DNA of 39,392 nucleotides from JANYIP01 sp031394045 (GCA_031394045.1 JANMWN010000262.1:1-39392), one strand, 5' to 3'. Positions 8,653 through 16,734 are shown, numbered from the stretch's first letter. Translations and numbers: made by a program. Notes: generated by a model not told the origin, from the letters alone.

Positions 8653-8658
8653 ATCCTA
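8653..8658 (-). promoter_or_regulatory. -10 hexamer TAGGAT deciding the methyltransferase start
   Basis: TAGGAT on the minus strand is followed by 7 nt (GGGCGCC) and the ATG at 8645. The alternative ATG at 8654 lies within the hexamer and would not be in the transcript. Confidence 0.55.
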
Positions 8659-8757
8659 GAAGACTGCTACGACAGGGGCCCGTCAGTGATCGGCCGGCTC
8701 GCGGCCGGACCGCTTGCTGCCCTTCCCCGCCGTCTTCCCCGCCAGGAGGGCTAGTCC

Positions 8758-8859
8758 TCAGCGTCGCGAGTTGAGGCGTACGGCGAGAAAAATTGCGGCC
8801 GCGATTCCCCCGAAGGGCAGGAGGAGGACCAAGCCGAAGATGCCGGTCGAGACGTTCAA
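8758..8859 (-). CDS. 33-residue single-span membrane peptide
   Basis: A TTG start at 8859 is preceded by AAGGAG (8870-8865) with 5 nt spacing. It encodes 33 residues: a short N-terminus (MNVSTGIFG), one hydrophobic helix (LVLLLPFGGIAAAIFLAVRL) and a basic end NSRR. It starts about 22 nt after the stop of the HAAS membrane protein and on the same strand, so it is the third gene of the PadR operon. The function is unknown. The strong ribosome site, the intact reading and the positive-inside C-terminus make a real small protein likely, perhaps a partner of the HAAS protein. Confidence 0.6.
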   Translation of the reverse strand: MNVSTGIFGLVLLLPFGGIAAAIFLAVRLNSRR

Positions 8860-8881
8860 GGGTGCTCCTTGTGGCGAGAGG

Positions 8882-9826
8882 TCAGAGAGCGAAGGCGACG
8901 AGGCCGAGCAATGGCACCAGGAAGACGAGTCCGAAGATCGCCGAGGCGATCCACTTCTCCCGGTCGGTCCACGCCGGGGAGATCCAGGCGCATACCAGCC
9001 CGCAGATGGGCCCGACGAAGGGCAGGACGAAGGATCCGACCGAGAGCAGCAGGACCGAGGCGATCTCGAGGCCGCCCCACCGCGCCGCCGCGCCTGGAAG
9101 TGGTCCGAAGACCGCGACGGGTGGCTCGAGCTTCGCCCGCTCGCCCGCCTTCTTGAGCAGGAGTCCGCCGATGACGAACGGCGCGATGATCGACACGATC
9201 AGCAGCGGGATGCCCACCGCAGGCGCGAAGGCGAACCCGGTGCACCCCGTCGGTCCCTGGACCGGGTCACCGAGCGCGTTCGCCGTGGACGAGGACGAGC
9301 ACGATTGTGATGGCAGCAAGACCGCCAGCGTGAAGAAGACGGCCGGTCCGCCCGGGAAGACGAGCGTCATCAGCAGCTTCTCGACGATCCGCAGCCGGTG
9401 CGAGAACCAGAGCATGATCGTCCCGGCCATCCACCCGACGAACGGGATCAGGGATCCGACGGTCATCAGCCCGATCGCGGCGATCTCGAGCCCGATGCCG
9501 GGTGGTCGGGAGACCGGTGGCTGATAGCCCCACGGCGGTGCAGCGCCGGCCGGGGCCGGCGGAGGCGGTGGTTGCCCTTGGCCCGACTCGTCGTCGTCCC
9601 GTGCGGCGGCGACGATCTCGTCCGGGTCGCCGAGCCGGTCGAGCAGGTCGCGCAGGCCGGCCTCGCCCGAGATCCCACCCGACGTACGCGCCTGGGCGAT
9701 GTGCTCGCCGATCTCGCCGACGAGCTCGACCCTGCGGTCGTACGGCAGAGCGGTCGCCGCCGCGTCGAGCCGGCCCAGGTAGTCGGTGACGAGGGCGTCG
9801 AGGTGGTCAGTCACTGGTGTCTCCAT
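8882..9826 (-). CDS. HAAS-domain (DUF1700-like) membrane protein
   Basis: 314 residues. The first 75 or so form a helical HAAS domain (YLGRLDAAATALPYDRRVEL, then LLDRLGDPDEIVAAA), followed by a Gln/Pro/Ala linker and several membrane helices arranged as repeated hydrophobic blocks (IGLMTVGSLIPFVGWMAGT; VLLLSVGSFVLPFVGPICG). HAAS-type proteins are regularly encoded next to PadR regulators, as here. ATG 9826 has GGGGAG 4 nt upstream and overlaps the PadR gene by 20 nt. Its role is probably in membrane or antimicrobial stress sensing; this is inferred from context only. Confidence 0.8.
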   Translation of the reverse strand: METPVTDHLDALVTDYLGRLDAAATALPYDRRVELVGEIGEHIAQARTSGGISGEAGLRDLLDRLGDPDEIVAAARDDDESGQGQPPPPPAPAGAAPPWGYQPPVSRPPGIGLEIAAIGLMTVGSLIPFVGWMAGTIMLWFSHRLRIVEKLLMTLVFPGGPAVFFTLAVLLPSQSCSSSSTANALGDPVQGPTGCTGFAFAPAVGIPLLIVSIIAPFVIGGLLLKKAGERAKLEPPVAVFGPLPGAAARWGGLEIASVLLLSVGSFVLPFVGPICGLVCAWISPAWTDREKWIASAIFGLVFLVPLLGLVAFAL

Positions 9827-10172
9827 GGTGCTCCCCAGTCTGCAGCAAGGTGTCCACGGAGTCGCGGAACCGTTGCCACTCGGTGCTGAACCCGACGAGC
9901 GCGTGCTGGCCGGACTTCGTGATCGAGTAGTAGCGGCGCGGTGGTCCGGACTCGGACTCGCGCCACGTCGTGCTAACCCAGCCGTCGCGCCGGAGCCGCG
10001 ACAGCAGCGGGTAGATGGTGCCCTCGCTCGTGACCAGCCCGTCGATGTCGGACAGCCTCCTGACCAGGTCGAAGCCGTAGACCTCGTCGCCGGAGAGCAG
10101 CGCCAGGACGCAGAACTCCAGCACGCCGCGGCGCAGCTGCGTCAGTGGGTACCGTGCCCCACCCGGTTCCAT
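9807..10172 (-). CDS. PadR-family transcriptional regulator
   Basis: 121 residues. The PadR winged-helix domain is complete: RGVLEFCVLALLSGDEVYGF, then SEGTIYPLLSRLRRDGW and a wing PPRRYYSITKSG, followed by a short C-terminal dimerisation helix. It belongs to the short subfamily 2 that usually controls an adjacent membrane or transporter gene. The ATG at 10172 lies 7 nt after a TACCTT -10 hexamer (10185-10180), suggesting a leaderless transcript. The downstream HAAS gene overlaps its end, so both are probably co-transcribed and autoregulated. Confidence 0.9.
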   Translation of the reverse strand: MEPGGARYPLTQLRRGVLEFCVLALLSGDEVYGFDLVRRLSDIDGLVTSEGTIYPLLSRLRRDGWVSTTWRESESGPPRRYYSITKSGQHALVGFSTEWQRFRDSVDTLLQTGEHHGDTSD

Positions 10173-10234
10173 GCGTCACAAGGTACCGTCGCGACCGAGG
10201 TCTGTCCAGAGCCCTAGCGGTCAGGAAGGAGGTG

Positions 10235-11440
10235 TCAGGGACGGGCAGGGCGGATGGTGCCGGCGACCTCGGCCAGCGTCAGGCGGCTGCCGTCGAGGGC
10301 GGCCGCCGTGGCGCGGAGCACGACGGTGTCACCGTCCTCGAGGAACGTGGCGACCCGACCGCTTGGCAAGGTGAACGGTTCGCGCCCGCCCCACGAGAGC
10401 TCGAGGAACGATCCGCGCTCCTCGCGAGTGGGCCCGCTGACCGTCCCCGACGCGAACAGGTCGCCGGTACGCAGCGAAGCGCCGTTGACGGTCAGGTGGG
10501 CGAGCTGCTGCCCCGGCGTCCAGTACGTCGACGCGAACGGTGGCCTCGACACGATCTCGCCGCCCAGCTCGACCTCGATCGCCAGGGCCAGCGACCAGGG
10601 GTCTGGGTCGGCGAGGTAGGGCAGCGGCGTCGGGTCCTGAAGAGGCGGCGTCACACGCGCCGCCGCGAGGGCCGCCAACGGGGTGACCCAGGCGGAGACC
10701 GAGGTGGCGAAGGACTTGCCCAGGAACGGGCCGAGGGGGACGTACTCCCAGGCTTGGATGTCGCGGGCCGACCAGTCGTTGAGCAGGACCACCCCGAAGA
10801 CGTGCGCGGCGAAGCCGTCGGCGGCGACGCGGCTGCCCTGCTCGGACGGCACGCCCACGACGAACCCCACCTCGGCCTCGATGTCCAGCCGCTGGCTGGG
10901 GCCGTAGTCCGGCCGATCGGCGCCGGCCGGCTTGCGCTGGCCGCAGGGGCGGACGACCGGCGTGCCCGAGACGACGACCGTGCCGGCCCGGCCGTGGTAG
11001 CCGATCGGCAGGTGCTTCCAGCTCGGGGGCAGGTCGGGGGCGTCCGGGCGGAAGATCGCGCCGACGTTCAGGGCGTGCTGCTCGGAGGAGTAGAAGTCGA
11101 CGTAGTCGGCGACCTCCCACGGCAGGGACGGCGTCACCGCGGCCAGCGGGACCAGGTGCGCCTCCACCGAGTCACGGAAGGACGGCTCGCTCAGCAGGTG
11201 GGTGACCCGCTCGCGTACGGCCGCCCAGGCCGCAGGCCCTCGCGCCATGAACGCGTTGAGGCTGGGGTGGGCGAAGTCGGCGCCGTGGGGGACCGAGACC
11301 CGGGACAGGTCGAGGACGTGGTCGCCGATGCGTACCCCGCAACGCGGCTCGGCGCCGGCCAGGGCGAAGACGCCGTACGGCAGGTGCTGCAGCGTGAAGC
11401 CCGACCCCGCCGGCACCTCGACCCAGGTCGCCGCAGTCAC
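10235..11440 (-). CDS. fahA: Fumarylacetoacetase
   Basis: 401 residues. It hydrolyses 4-fumarylacetoacetate to fumarate and acetoacetate, the last step of tyrosine and phenylalanine breakdown. The signature VDFYSSEQHALNVGAIFRP carries the catalytic histidine and a metal aspartate; RLDIEAEVGFVVG carries the two metal glutamates; LLNDWSARDIQAWEYVPLGP follows. Reading is open upstream of the chosen start, but the GTG at 11440 overlaps the stop of the preceding gene by 4 bases and yields the normal family N-terminus. It is co-transcribed with the 284-residue protein and diverges from hmgA. Confidence 0.93.
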   Translation of the reverse strand: MTAATWVEVPAGSGFTLQHLPYGVFALAGAEPRCGVRIGDHVLDLSRVSVPHGADFAHPSLNAFMARGPAAWAAVRERVTHLLSEPSFRDSVEAHLVPLAAVTPSLPWEVADYVDFYSSEQHALNVGAIFRPDAPDLPPSWKHLPIGYHGRAGTVVVSGTPVVRPCGQRKPAGADRPDYGPSQRLDIEAEVGFVVGVPSEQGSRVAADGFAAHVFGVVLLNDWSARDIQAWEYVPLGPFLGKSFATSVSAWVTPLAALAAARVTPPLQDPTPLPYLADPDPWSLALAIEVELGGEIVSRPPFASTYWTPGQQLAHLTVNGASLRTGDLFASGTVSGPTREERGSFLELSWGGREPFTLPSGRVATFLEDGDTVVLRATAAALDGSRLTLAEVAGTIRPARP

Positions 11441-12291
11441 GCCGGCTCGCCAATCAGTCCGAGCGCCACCAGGTCGTCGACCGGGTCGGTGACCCCGCAG
11501 CACCCGAACGAGACGAATGCTCGGCGTACGCCGGCGACGTCGGCCCCCGCCAGCTGCTGGAGCAGCGGTTCGGCGGTCCGCAGCGCGAGCAGGCCGGCCA
11601 GCTCGTCCGGCCTGGCTCCGCCCTGTCCGGCGGCGACGGCGGCCAGCACGTTGAGGAAGCCGTGCTGCTCGAAGCCTTCGGCCGAGGTGCTGCGCACCGC
11701 CCGGTGCAGCCCCGCCGTCAGCTTGAAGCCGAGCTTGCGCTCCAGGCAGGCGCTGACGAACGCGGCGAGCTCGGCCTCGCTCGGAAATGTGGCGGCGGTG
11801 GACCCTCCGGTACGGAACTTGGCCCGCTCGGCCCCGTCCTCGGCCAGCGCGTCGAGCGCGCCCTCGAACCCGGCACGCGGGACCTCGACGTAAGCGGTGG
11901 CCGAGAACGCGAGCTGGTCGAGCAGCACCCGCATGGCGGCGGCCGGGTCGTGCCCGGGGGGGAGCGGGATCTCCACCTGCGCCAGCGCGGCCCGCTCGTC
12001 GTGGTCGAAGAGCAGCCCGATCGACTCGACCAGGCCGGTGAGGCCGTCGTCGGCGATCAGCCCGATCCGCAGGTCGTCGCCGGGCCGGCTGGCCTCCAGC
12101 AGGGTGACCACGTCGGAGGACCGGACCAGCAGCGGGCCGACCACCTCGGCGTACCAGGAGGACTGGTGGTCGCGGTGGGCGTTGACCGCGTCGGCGATCG
12201 TCGCGTTGCCCGGCGGGAACACGGCCGCGTCGTCGACCAGGCCAAGCGTCAGGCCTGCGACGAGCGTGCGCTGCTCCGGCGACGTTGACAC
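11437..12291 (-). CDS. Conserved uncharacterised protein of the homogentisate locus
   Basis: 284 residues, soluble, with no signal peptide or membrane span. I do not recognise a named domain. Motif-like stretches are GLVDDAAVFPPGNATI near the N-terminus, AKFRTGG, FKLTAGLHRAVR, HGFLNVLAAVAAG, and the C-terminal SFGCCGVTDPVDDLVALGL with paired cysteines. They look like active-site loops of an enzyme. GTG 12291 is 7 nt after a TAGCGT -10 hexamer (12304-12299), so a leaderless start is likely. It is the first gene of the fumarylacetoacetase operon. The pathway needs a maleylacetoacetate isomerase, and no recognisable one is in this window; this protein is a candidate, by position only. Confidence 0.7.
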   Translation of the reverse strand: MSTSPEQRTLVAGLTLGLVDDAAVFPPGNATIADAVNAHRDHQSSWYAEVVGPLLVRSSDVVTLLEASRPGDDLRIGLIADDGLTGLVESIGLLFDHDERAALAQVEIPLPPGHDPAAAMRVLLDQLAFSATAYVEVPRAGFEGALDALAEDGAERAKFRTGGSTAATFPSEAELAAFVSACLERKLGFKLTAGLHRAVRSTSAEGFEQHGFLNVLAAVAAGQGGARPDELAGLLALRTAEPLLQQLAGADVAGVRRAFVSFGCCGVTDPVDDLVALGLIGEPA

Positions 12292-12298
12292 GACGGCG

Positions 12299-12343
12299 AC
12301 GCTAGCGGATCGTCTGGTGACAGGACAAAGGTGTCCGTATATC
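12299..12343. promoter_or_regulatory. Divergent promoter/operator of the homogentisate genes
   Basis: On the minus strand TTGTCC (12328-12323) and TAGCGT (12304-12299), spaced 18 nt, can serve the 284-residue/fahA operon. On the plus strand GTGACA (12317-12322) and TATATC (12338-12343) can serve hmgA, though the 15-nt spacing is short. An inverted repeat GGACA-AAGG-TGTCC (12323-12336) overlaps the minus -35 and sits between the plus-strand elements. One bound regulator could therefore control both directions. Confidence 0.45.
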
Positions 12344-12397
12344 GGTGCAGAGCGACCCAGTCGATGCCCGGCAGCGAACCAGCGAGAGGTGCCCGCG

Positions 12398-13657
12398 ATG
12401 CCCTACTACCGATCGGTCGGACAGGTTCCCCGCAAGCGGCACACCCAGTTCCGCCGCCCCGACGGGGGCCTGTATGCCGAGGAGCTGATGGGGATCGAGG
12501 GCTTCTCGCACGACTCCGCCCTGCTCTACCACCGGTACCTGCCGACGGCGATCGTCGCCGCCGAGGCCGTGGACGAACCCCACGGGGCCCGGCAGACACG
12601 CGCCAACCACCCGTTGCTGCCGCGGCACCTGCTCACCCACAAGCTGGACGCGGCCGGCGGAAGGGTCCCGGCTGATGCCGTGTCCGGACGTCAGCTGCTG
12701 ATGGGCAACGCGGACGTCCGCATCTTGTACGCGGTCGCCGACCGGCCGTCGCCGCTGTACCGGAATGCCATCGGCGACGAGCTGGTCTACGTCGAGTCCG
12801 GCAGCGGTCTGCTCGAGACGGTCTTCGGCGCGCTGACCGTCGGCCCAGGCGACTACGTCGTCCTGCCGACGTCGACGACGCACCGCTGGGTGCCTGACGC
12901 GACTTCCGGGGGAACCGACTCGAGCGACCCCTTGCGGCTGCTCATCTGCGAGGCCACCGGCCATGTCGGCCCCCCGCGGCGCTACCTGTCCCCGCGTGGG
13001 CAGCTGCTCGAGCACAGCCCGTACTGCGAGCGGGACCTGCGCGGGCCAGGCGAGCCGCTGGTCTTCGACGGGCCGGCGACCGAGGCCGAGGACGTCGAGG
13101 TGCTGGTCCGGCACCGGCAGGGCGTGACGCGCTACACGTACGCCAACCATCCGTTCGACGTCGTCGGTTGGGATGGCTGCCTCTACCCGTACGCGTTCAG
13201 CATCAAGGACTTCGAGCCGATCACTGGACGGCTGCACCAGCCGCCGCCGGTGCACCAGACGTTCGAGGGGCCGGGCTTCGTGATCTGCTCGTTCGTGCCG
13301 CGGCTGTTCGACTACCACCCGGAGTCGATCCCCGCCCCGTACAACCACTCGAACGTGGACAGCGACGAGATGATCTTCTATGTCGGCGGCGACTTCATGA
13401 GCCGCAAGGGAGCCGGCATCGAGATGGGCTCGATCACGTTGCACCCCAGCGGCTTCACGCACGGGCCGCAGCCGGGCAGTGTCGAGGCCAGCATCGGTGC
13501 GGTCAGTACCCAGGAGTACGCCGTCATGGTCGACACGTTCCGGCCGCTCGACCTCGCCGACGCGGCCTTCGCCTGCGAGGACGAGGCGTACCCCTGGACC
13601 TGGGCGGGTGCGTCGGCGCCGCTCACCGGCCACGACGACGGCGCCCACGCCGGCTGA
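12398..13657 (+). CDS. hmgA: Homogentisate 1,2-dioxygenase
   Basis: 419 residues, cupin fold. It opens the ring of homogentisate with O2 and non-heme Fe(II) to give maleylacetoacetate. Family blocks are MPYYRSVGQVPRKRHTQFR at the N-terminus, GDELVYVESGSG in the cupin region, and the C-terminal iron-site region PYNHSNVDSDEMIFYVGG plus HPSGFTHGPQPG, which supplies the expected His/Glu/His ligands. This is the shorter bacterial branch rather than the eukaryotic-type enzyme. The ATG at 12398 gives the conserved N-terminus; a weak GAGAGG lies upstream. It is convergent with the next gene and diverges from fahA. Confidence 0.92.
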   Translation: MPYYRSVGQVPRKRHTQFRRPDGGLYAEELMGIEGFSHDSALLYHRYLPTAIVAAEAVDEPHGARQTRANHPLLPRHLLTHKLDAAGGRVPADAVSGRQLLMGNADVRILYAVADRPSPLYRNAIGDELVYVESGSGLLETVFGALTVGPGDYVVLPTSTTHRWVPDATSGGTDSSDPLRLLICEATGHVGPPRRYLSPRGQLLEHSPYCERDLRGPGEPLVFDGPATEAEDVEVLVRHRQGVTRYTYANHPFDVVGWDGCLYPYAFSIKDFEPITGRLHQPPPVHQTFEGPGFVICSFVPRLFDYHPESIPAPYNHSNVDSDEMIFYVGGDFMSRKGAGIEMGSITLHPSGFTHGPQPGSVEASIGAVSTQEYAVMVDTFRPLDLADAAFACEDEAYPWTWAGASAPLTGHDDGAHAG

Positions 13658-13668
13658 CCCCGGACCGA

Positions 13669-15369
13669 CTAGGCCGGCGGCACGCAGATCGCCGGCAGGT
13701 CGAACCAGCGCAGCGCCTCGAAGTCGGCGGACAGCCCCTGCGGCAGGTCGTCGGCCGGCTCGGCGTGACTGGCAAAGATCGCGCGGGCCTGCTCGAGGTA
13801 CTCGACGAGGGCGGACTCGGGTGCGGTCTCCTGGTGCGCGGGGTACCGCAGCACGCCGTCCGCGTCGTACCCGACATCGGTCAGCCGGAGCGGCGGCTCG
13901 ACCGGTCCGTCGCGGTGCCGCCACATCCCGGTCGCGGGGTCGAAGCGGTAGTCGGTCATCAACGACCAGCCGTGGTCGGCGACCATCGCCACCGCTGCGA
14001 CGACGTAGCTGAAGACGGCCTCGCTGATGAAGTAGTTGAAGTTGACGCGCACCCAGCCCGGCTTGATGCCCTCGCAGCCGAGGTTGATCTCGCGTTTGAA
14101 CTCGTGCGAGCGCTCCACGTCGATGCCCAGGAGCCGGTGCCCGTACGGGCCGGCGCAAGAGCAGCCGCCGCGGGACTGGATGCCGAACAGGTCCGACAGG
14201 ATCGCGACGACCAGGTTGTGGTGGAGGTAGCGCCCGCCCGGCCGGCGGATCGTGAACGAGACGATCGAGAGCCGCTCGGCGTCCCGGTTGCCGAGGATCG
14301 AGATGTTGGGGTGCTCGTCCCAGGCCGCGACCGCCCGGTCGAGGAAGGCCGCCTCGTGGGCCCGGATGACGTCGACCCCGACCTCGCCCTTCAGCTGGAA
14401 GACCAGCCCCGCCCGGATCGACTCGACGATCGCTGGGGTGCCGCCCTCCTCGCGGTGCACCGGGTCGGTGAGGTAGACGTGCTCGCTCGGGTTGACGTAC
14501 GCGACGGTGCCGCCGCCCACCACGTCGGGGACCGAGTTGGTGAGCAGGTCGCGGCGCGCGACCAGGATGCCCGGGGTGCCCGGACCACCGATGAACTTGT
14601 GCGGCGACAGCACGATCGCGTCCTTGTACGCCAGCGGGTGGTCGGCGCAGCGTGGGTTCATCTCGATGTCGATGTAGGGCCCCGCCGCAGCGAAGTCCCA
14701 GCAGGCCAGCGCCCCGTGCTCGTGCAGCAGGACCGAGATCCCGTGGGTGTCGCTGACGATGCCGGTGACGTTGCTGGCCGCGCTGAACGCCCCGATCCGC
14801 AACGGCCGGTCGGCGTACCGGACCAGCTCGTCGGTGAGGCGGGCCACGTCGATGTGCCCGTCGTGGTCCTCGGGGATCACCACCACGTCGGCAATCGACT
14901 CCCGCCAGGGCAGCTCGTTGCTGTGGTGCTCGAACGGCCCGATGAACACGACCGGTCGCTCGGTGGCCGGGATCTGCGCGGACAGCGAGTACCGCCGGTC
15001 CAGGTCGGCCGGGATCCGGATGCCGAGCACCCCGACCAGCTTGTCGATCGCTGCCGTCGAGCCGGACCCGGTGAAGATGACGCAGGTGTCGTCGTCGCCG
15101 TTGACGGCATCGCGGATGATCCGGCGGGCGTCCTCGCGCAGTCGGGTGGTCTGCAGGCCGGTGCCGCTGGACTCGGTGTGGGTGTTGGCGTACCGGGGGA
15201 GCACCTCGTTGCGGATGAAGTCCTCGACGAAGGTCAGGGCCCGGCCGCTGGCAGTGTAGTCGGCGTACGTCACGCGGCGCGGCCCGTACGGCCCGGGCAT
15301 CACCTGGTCGTCGCCGATGACCGACTCGCGGATCCGGCGGAGCAGGGGTGGCTCGGGAAGCGACGGCAC
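13669..15369 (-). CDS. Class V aminotransferase-fold protein (cysteine desulfurase-like)
   Basis: 566 residues, about 150 longer than SufS/IscS. The PLP fold is clear: FTGSGSTAAIDKLV near the N-terminus, PFEHHSNELPWRES, and the Schiff-base lysine in LSPHKFIGGPGTPG. A GIQSRGGCSCAGPYG loop provides cysteines at the place of the desulfurase active-site loop. The C-terminal 120 residues form an extra domain. Whether it acts on cysteine, another amino acid or a related substrate is not known. The GTG at 15369 is preferred since upstream residues are low-complexity. It diverges from clpS, 44 nt away, and the sulfur-metabolism genes cysO/mec/cysM are close by. Confidence 0.75.
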   Translation of the reverse strand: MPSLPEPPLLRRIRESVIGDDQVMPGPYGPRRVTYADYTASGRALTFVEDFIRNEVLPRYANTHTESSGTGLQTTRLREDARRIIRDAVNGDDDTCVIFTGSGSTAAIDKLVGVLGIRIPADLDRRYSLSAQIPATERPVVFIGPFEHHSNELPWRESIADVVVIPEDHDGHIDVARLTDELVRYADRPLRIGAFSAASNVTGIVSDTHGISVLLHEHGALACWDFAAAGPYIDIEMNPRCADHPLAYKDAIVLSPHKFIGGPGTPGILVARRDLLTNSVPDVVGGGTVAYVNPSEHVYLTDPVHREEGGTPAIVESIRAGLVFQLKGEVGVDVIRAHEAAFLDRAVAAWDEHPNISILGNRDAERLSIVSFTIRRPGGRYLHHNLVVAILSDLFGIQSRGGCSCAGPYGHRLLGIDVERSHEFKREINLGCEGIKPGWVRVNFNYFISEAVFSYVVAAVAMVADHGWSLMTDYRFDPATGMWRHRDGPVEPPLRLTDVGYDADGVLRYPAHQETAPESALVEYLEQARAIFASHAEPADDLPQGLSADFEALRWFDLPAICVPPA

Positions 15370-15413
15370 GGCACCACGGTACGCGCCGCCGGGAACGTGC
15401 CACGATGGGACGC

Positions 15414-15716
15414 GTGATCGCCCCGACCATGACCGCACCGGTCGAGCTCGATCAGCCCGTCTCCTCCACCGACGTACGCCCGGACCGGCCCTGGATCACG
15501 CTGGTGTGGAACGACCCGGTCAACCTGATGTCGTACGTCGCCTATGTGTTCCGCTCGTACTTCCGCTACGACGAGGCCGAGGCCGAGCGGCTGATGCTCG
15601 CGGTGCACCAGGAGGGCCGGGCAGTTGTCTCGAACGGCACCCGCGAGGAGATGGAGCGCGACGTCGCCGCCATGCACGGCTACGGCCTGTGGGCCACGCT
15701 CCAGCAGGACGACTGA
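15414..15716 (+). CDS. clpS: ClpS, adaptor of the Clp protease
   Basis: 100 residues. ClpS binds proteins with N-degron residues and hands them to ClpC/ClpA for degradation. The core motif WITLVWNDPVNLMSYVAYVF and the later MLAVHQEGRAVVSNGTREEME are diagnostic. Start choice is uncertain: ATG 15405, GTG 15414 and ATG 15429 are in frame. GTG 15414 lies 7 nt after a CACGAT element and would suit a leaderless mRNA; ATG 15429 gives the shortest N-terminus. The stop overlaps the DUF2017 start by one base (TGATG). This is the first gene of the block matching the Rv1331-Rv1341 order. Confidence 0.9.
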   Translation: MIAPTMTAPVELDQPVSSTDVRPDRPWITLVWNDPVNLMSYVAYVFRSYFRYDEAEAERLMLAVHQEGRAVVSNGTREEMERDVAAMHGYGLWATLQQDD

Positions 15717-16261
15717 TGGCGTCGAGCCAGTTCGCCCGGCGCCGCGACGGCGGGGTCACGTTCAATGTCGCACCCGACGAGGCGCCGGTCCTGCGCGGCC
15801 TGCTGCTCCAGCTCGCCGACCTCGTCGAGCCCGAGGACATCCCGGTCGATGCCGACCCGCTCGCGGCGATGGTCGGGATCGGTACGGCAACGCAGGCCCC
15901 GGACGACCCGGTCCTGGCCCGGCTGTTCCCGGACGCGTACGCCGACGACCCCGACGCCGCCGGGGAGTTCCGCAGGTACACCGAGGAGGGGCTGCGGACC
16001 CGCAAGTACGCCGGCGCGCTGCTGGCCATCACGACCCTCGACGACCCTGGCCACAAGCGCCGCCTCTCGCCCGACGAGGTGGCCGCCTGGCTCGGCGCCC
16101 TCAACGACCTCAGGCTCGCGCTCGGCACCAGGCTCGACGTCCAGGAGGACTGGTCCGAGCAGGTCGAGGCGCTGGCCGAGGACGATCCCGACCGGACGTC
16201 GTTCCTGGTCTACGACTGGCTGAGCTGGCTGCAGGACACCCTCGTGCGGTGCCTGGGCTGA
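15716..16261 (+). CDS. DUF2017 family protein
   Basis: 181 residues, helical, with no signal peptide. Recognisable stretches are APVLRGLLLQLADLV, DPVLARLFPDAYADDP, EFRRYTEEGLRTRK and WLGALNDLRLALGTRL. The family is confined to actinobacteria and almost always follows clpS (Rv1332 in M. tuberculosis). Its function is unknown; the fixed pairing suggests a role with ClpS. The ATG overlaps the clpS stop by one base, giving translational coupling. Confidence 0.88.
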   Translation: MASSQFARRRDGGVTFNVAPDEAPVLRGLLLQLADLVEPEDIPVDADPLAAMVGIGTATQAPDDPVLARLFPDAYADDPDAAGEFRRYTEEGLRTRKYAGALLAITTLDDPGHKRRLSPDEVAAWLGALNDLRLALGTRLDVQEDWSEQVEALAEDDPDRTSFLVYDWLSWLQDTLVRCLG

Positions 16262-16271
16262 GGCCTGTCGA

Positions 16272-16277
16272 TACCCT
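16272..16277 (+). promoter_or_regulatory. -10 hexamer TACCCT, leaderless start of mec
   Basis: TACCCT is followed by 6 nt (GGGCCG) and the GTG at 16284. No ribosome binding site fits. It separates the cysteine genes from clpS-DUF2017 as their own transcription unit. Confidence 0.5.
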
Positions 16278-16283
16278 GGGCCG

Positions 16284-16706
16284 GTGCTCACCATCGACCG
16301 CGCGACCGTCGACGCGATCGTCGCGCACGCCCGGCGTGACCACCCCGACGAGGCCCGCGGGATCGTCGCCGGACCGGCCGGGAGCGACCGGCCCGAACGC
16401 CTGGTCCCGATGCTCAACGCCGCGATGTCGCCGACGTTCTACGAGTTCGACTCCGGCGACCTGCTGCGGCTCTACCGCGACCTCGACGCCCGTGACGAGG
16501 AACCCGTCGTCGTCTACCACTCGCACACGGCCACCGAGGCGTACCCCTCGCGTACGGACGTCTCGTACGCCTCGGAGCCCGGCGCGCACTACCTGCTGGT
16601 CTCGACCCGCGAGCCCGACGTGGACGAGGTGCGGTCGTACCGGATCGTCGACGGCGTGATCACCGAGGAAGAAGTCAGGGTGGTCCCCGCGTTGGAACCC
16701 GCGTAG
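16284..16706 (+). CDS. mec: Mec+-type JAMM metallopeptidase (CysO-cysteine hydrolase)
   Basis: 140 residues. The JAMM zinc site is complete: E23 in DEARG, then H79, H81, S89 and D92 in YHSHTATEAYPSRTDV (HxHx7SxxD). In M. tuberculosis Mec+ (Rv1334) releases cysteine from the C-terminus of the carrier protein CysO after CysM has joined it. The next two genes here are cysO-like and cysM, so the function is secure. GTG start at 16284 with a close -10 hexamer. Confidence 0.92.
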   Translation: MLTIDRATVDAIVAHARRDHPDEARGIVAGPAGSDRPERLVPMLNAAMSPTFYEFDSGDLLRLYRDLDARDEEPVVVYHSHTATEAYPSRTDVSYASEPGAHYLLVSTREPDVDEVRSYRIVDGVITEEEVRVVPALEPA

Positions 16707-16734
16707 GCCTTGCTCGGTGCTGCTACCTGCTGCG

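Noticed and set aside
13168..15417. A 749-codon plus-strand open frame opposite the aminotransferase
   Set aside because: Low-complexity Arg/Asp/Val translation with no domain; the minus-strand gene has clear motifs and a catalytic lysine.
12302..15430. A 1042-codon open frame on the minus strand across hmgA and the aminotransferase gene
   Set aside because: It is antisense to hmgA and out of frame with the aminotransferase; the translation is Arg/Pro/Gly/Ala-rich with no domain, typical of high-GC shadow frames.
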